From contig CAYWFG010000045.1 of the NCBI GenBank assembly GCA_964458185.1, forward strand, positions 1 through 6,913: a stretch of 6,913 nucleotides of DNA, read 5' to 3'. The stretch comes from AB-137-C09 sp964458185. GTDB lineage: Bacteria > Pseudomonadota > Zetaproteobacteria > Mariprofundales > Mariprofundaceae. Below are positions 6,773 to 6,913 of this stretch, in pieces. The first letter of the stretch is position 1. Each line of letters opens with the position of its first letter. The position numbers and the translations under genes are program-made. A model generated the notes under the pieces. That model saw nothing but the letters and a program-made list of their open reading frames with translations. It had not been told where the DNA came from and searched no databases.

Positions 6773-6892
6773 GGCTTTCCTTTTAAGACGGGACAAGCTG
6801 CAACTAAAAAAGTAATTTTCTAACATGCTGTAACCTCTTGGTTTTATTGGCTGCCCCCGTTTTATTGGCTGCCCCCTCTTAAAAGGGAAGCC
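6773..6892. repeat. 120-bp element with 20-bp inverted ends (possible MITE)
   Basis: The sequence at 6773-6792 (GGCTTTCCTTTTAAGACGGG) is the reverse complement of 6873-6892 with 18 of 20 bases matching. The arms enclose 80 bases that contain no convincing coding sequence. It starts six bases after the suhB stop. No target-site duplication is evident at the flanks. A small non-autonomous mobile element or a dispersed intergenic repeat would both fit; a long transcript hairpin at the end of the suhB transcript is a third option, but there is no T-tract after the right arm, so it does not look like a standard intrinsic terminator. Confidence 0.6.
6841..6876. repeat. Perfect 18-bp tandem duplication
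   Basis: GTTTTATTGGCTGCCCCC occurs twice back to back with no mismatch (6841-6858 and 6859-6876). The second copy runs into the right inverted arm of the 120-bp element. GGCTGCCC at 6867-6874 can also pair with GGGAAGCC at 6885-6892 with one mismatch, forming a local hairpin. Copy number two with no spacer rules out a CRISPR array. Confidence 0.9.
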
Positions 6893-6893
6893 A

Positions 6894-6913
6894 AACTTCG
6901 CGCAGAATGACAG
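6894..6913. repeat. Possible half of an intergenic palindromic repeat
   Basis: The terminal bases ACTTCGCGCAGAATGACAG resemble one arm of a palindromic intergenic repeat seen in many bacterial genomes, in which TTCTGCG and CGCAGAA arms flank a short loop. Only the right arm is present; where the left arm should be, the 120-bp inverted-repeat element ends. This is recognition from memory and is weak. Confidence 0.25.

Noticed and set aside
6432..6815. 127-aa plus-strand frame overlapping the suhB end
   Set aside because: Almost all of it is an alternative frame of suhB; composition is Trp/Cys-rich as expected of a shadow frame and no ribosome site supports it.
6841..6876. CRISPR repeat
   Set aside because: The two 18-bp copies are directly adjacent with no spacer.
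6867..6892. Rho-independent terminator for suhB
   Set aside because: A hairpin with one mismatch can form, but no T-tract follows on either strand.

Overview
The window looks like chromosomal DNA of a Gram-negative proteobacterium. The evidence is an LptE lipoprotein (outer-membrane LPS export), the leuS-lptE pair typical of gamma- and related proteobacteria, a SuhB-type inositol monophosphatase close to the E. coli protein, and moderate GC content. I cannot fix genus or class; gamma-, beta- or zetaproteobacterium are all possible. No rRNA, tRNA, CRISPR array, transposase or phage gene was seen.

Layout: (1) Positions 1-3887, plus strand: a tight cluster of leuS (leucyl-tRNA synthetase), lptE (LPS-assembly lipoprotein, overlapping leuS by 4 bp) and a 303-residue protein that begins on the base after the lptE stop. 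This third protein reads as two different globins in one chain: an N-terminal full-length globin of the bacterial haemoglobin/flavohaemoglobin-globin type and a C-terminal truncated globin of group 1 type. In many proteobacteria holA follows lptE; here the double globin takes that position. (2) Positions 3862-4839, minus strand: a MoxR-type AAA+ ATPase, convergent with the globin and overlapping its 3' end by 26 bp. No DUF58 or VWA partner gene lies downstream, since that space holds the globin. (3) Positions 4840-4937: a short divergent intergenic region. (4) Positions 4938-6766, plus strand: a secreted DUF3616-like protein followed after 41 bp by suhB, probably cotranscribed. (5) Positions 6767-6913: non-coding and repeat-rich, with a 120-bp element bounded by 20-bp inverted repeats (18/20 matching), a perfect 18-bp tandem duplication inside it, and at the window edge what may be half of an intergenic palindromic repeat.

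The housekeeping genes (leuS, lptE, suhB) do not form a pathway together. The most unusual content is the double globin, which has an apparently complete haem pocket in each half and so predicts a two-haem O2- or NO-reactive cytoplasmic protein, cotranscribed and probably translationally coupled with an LPS-export gene.
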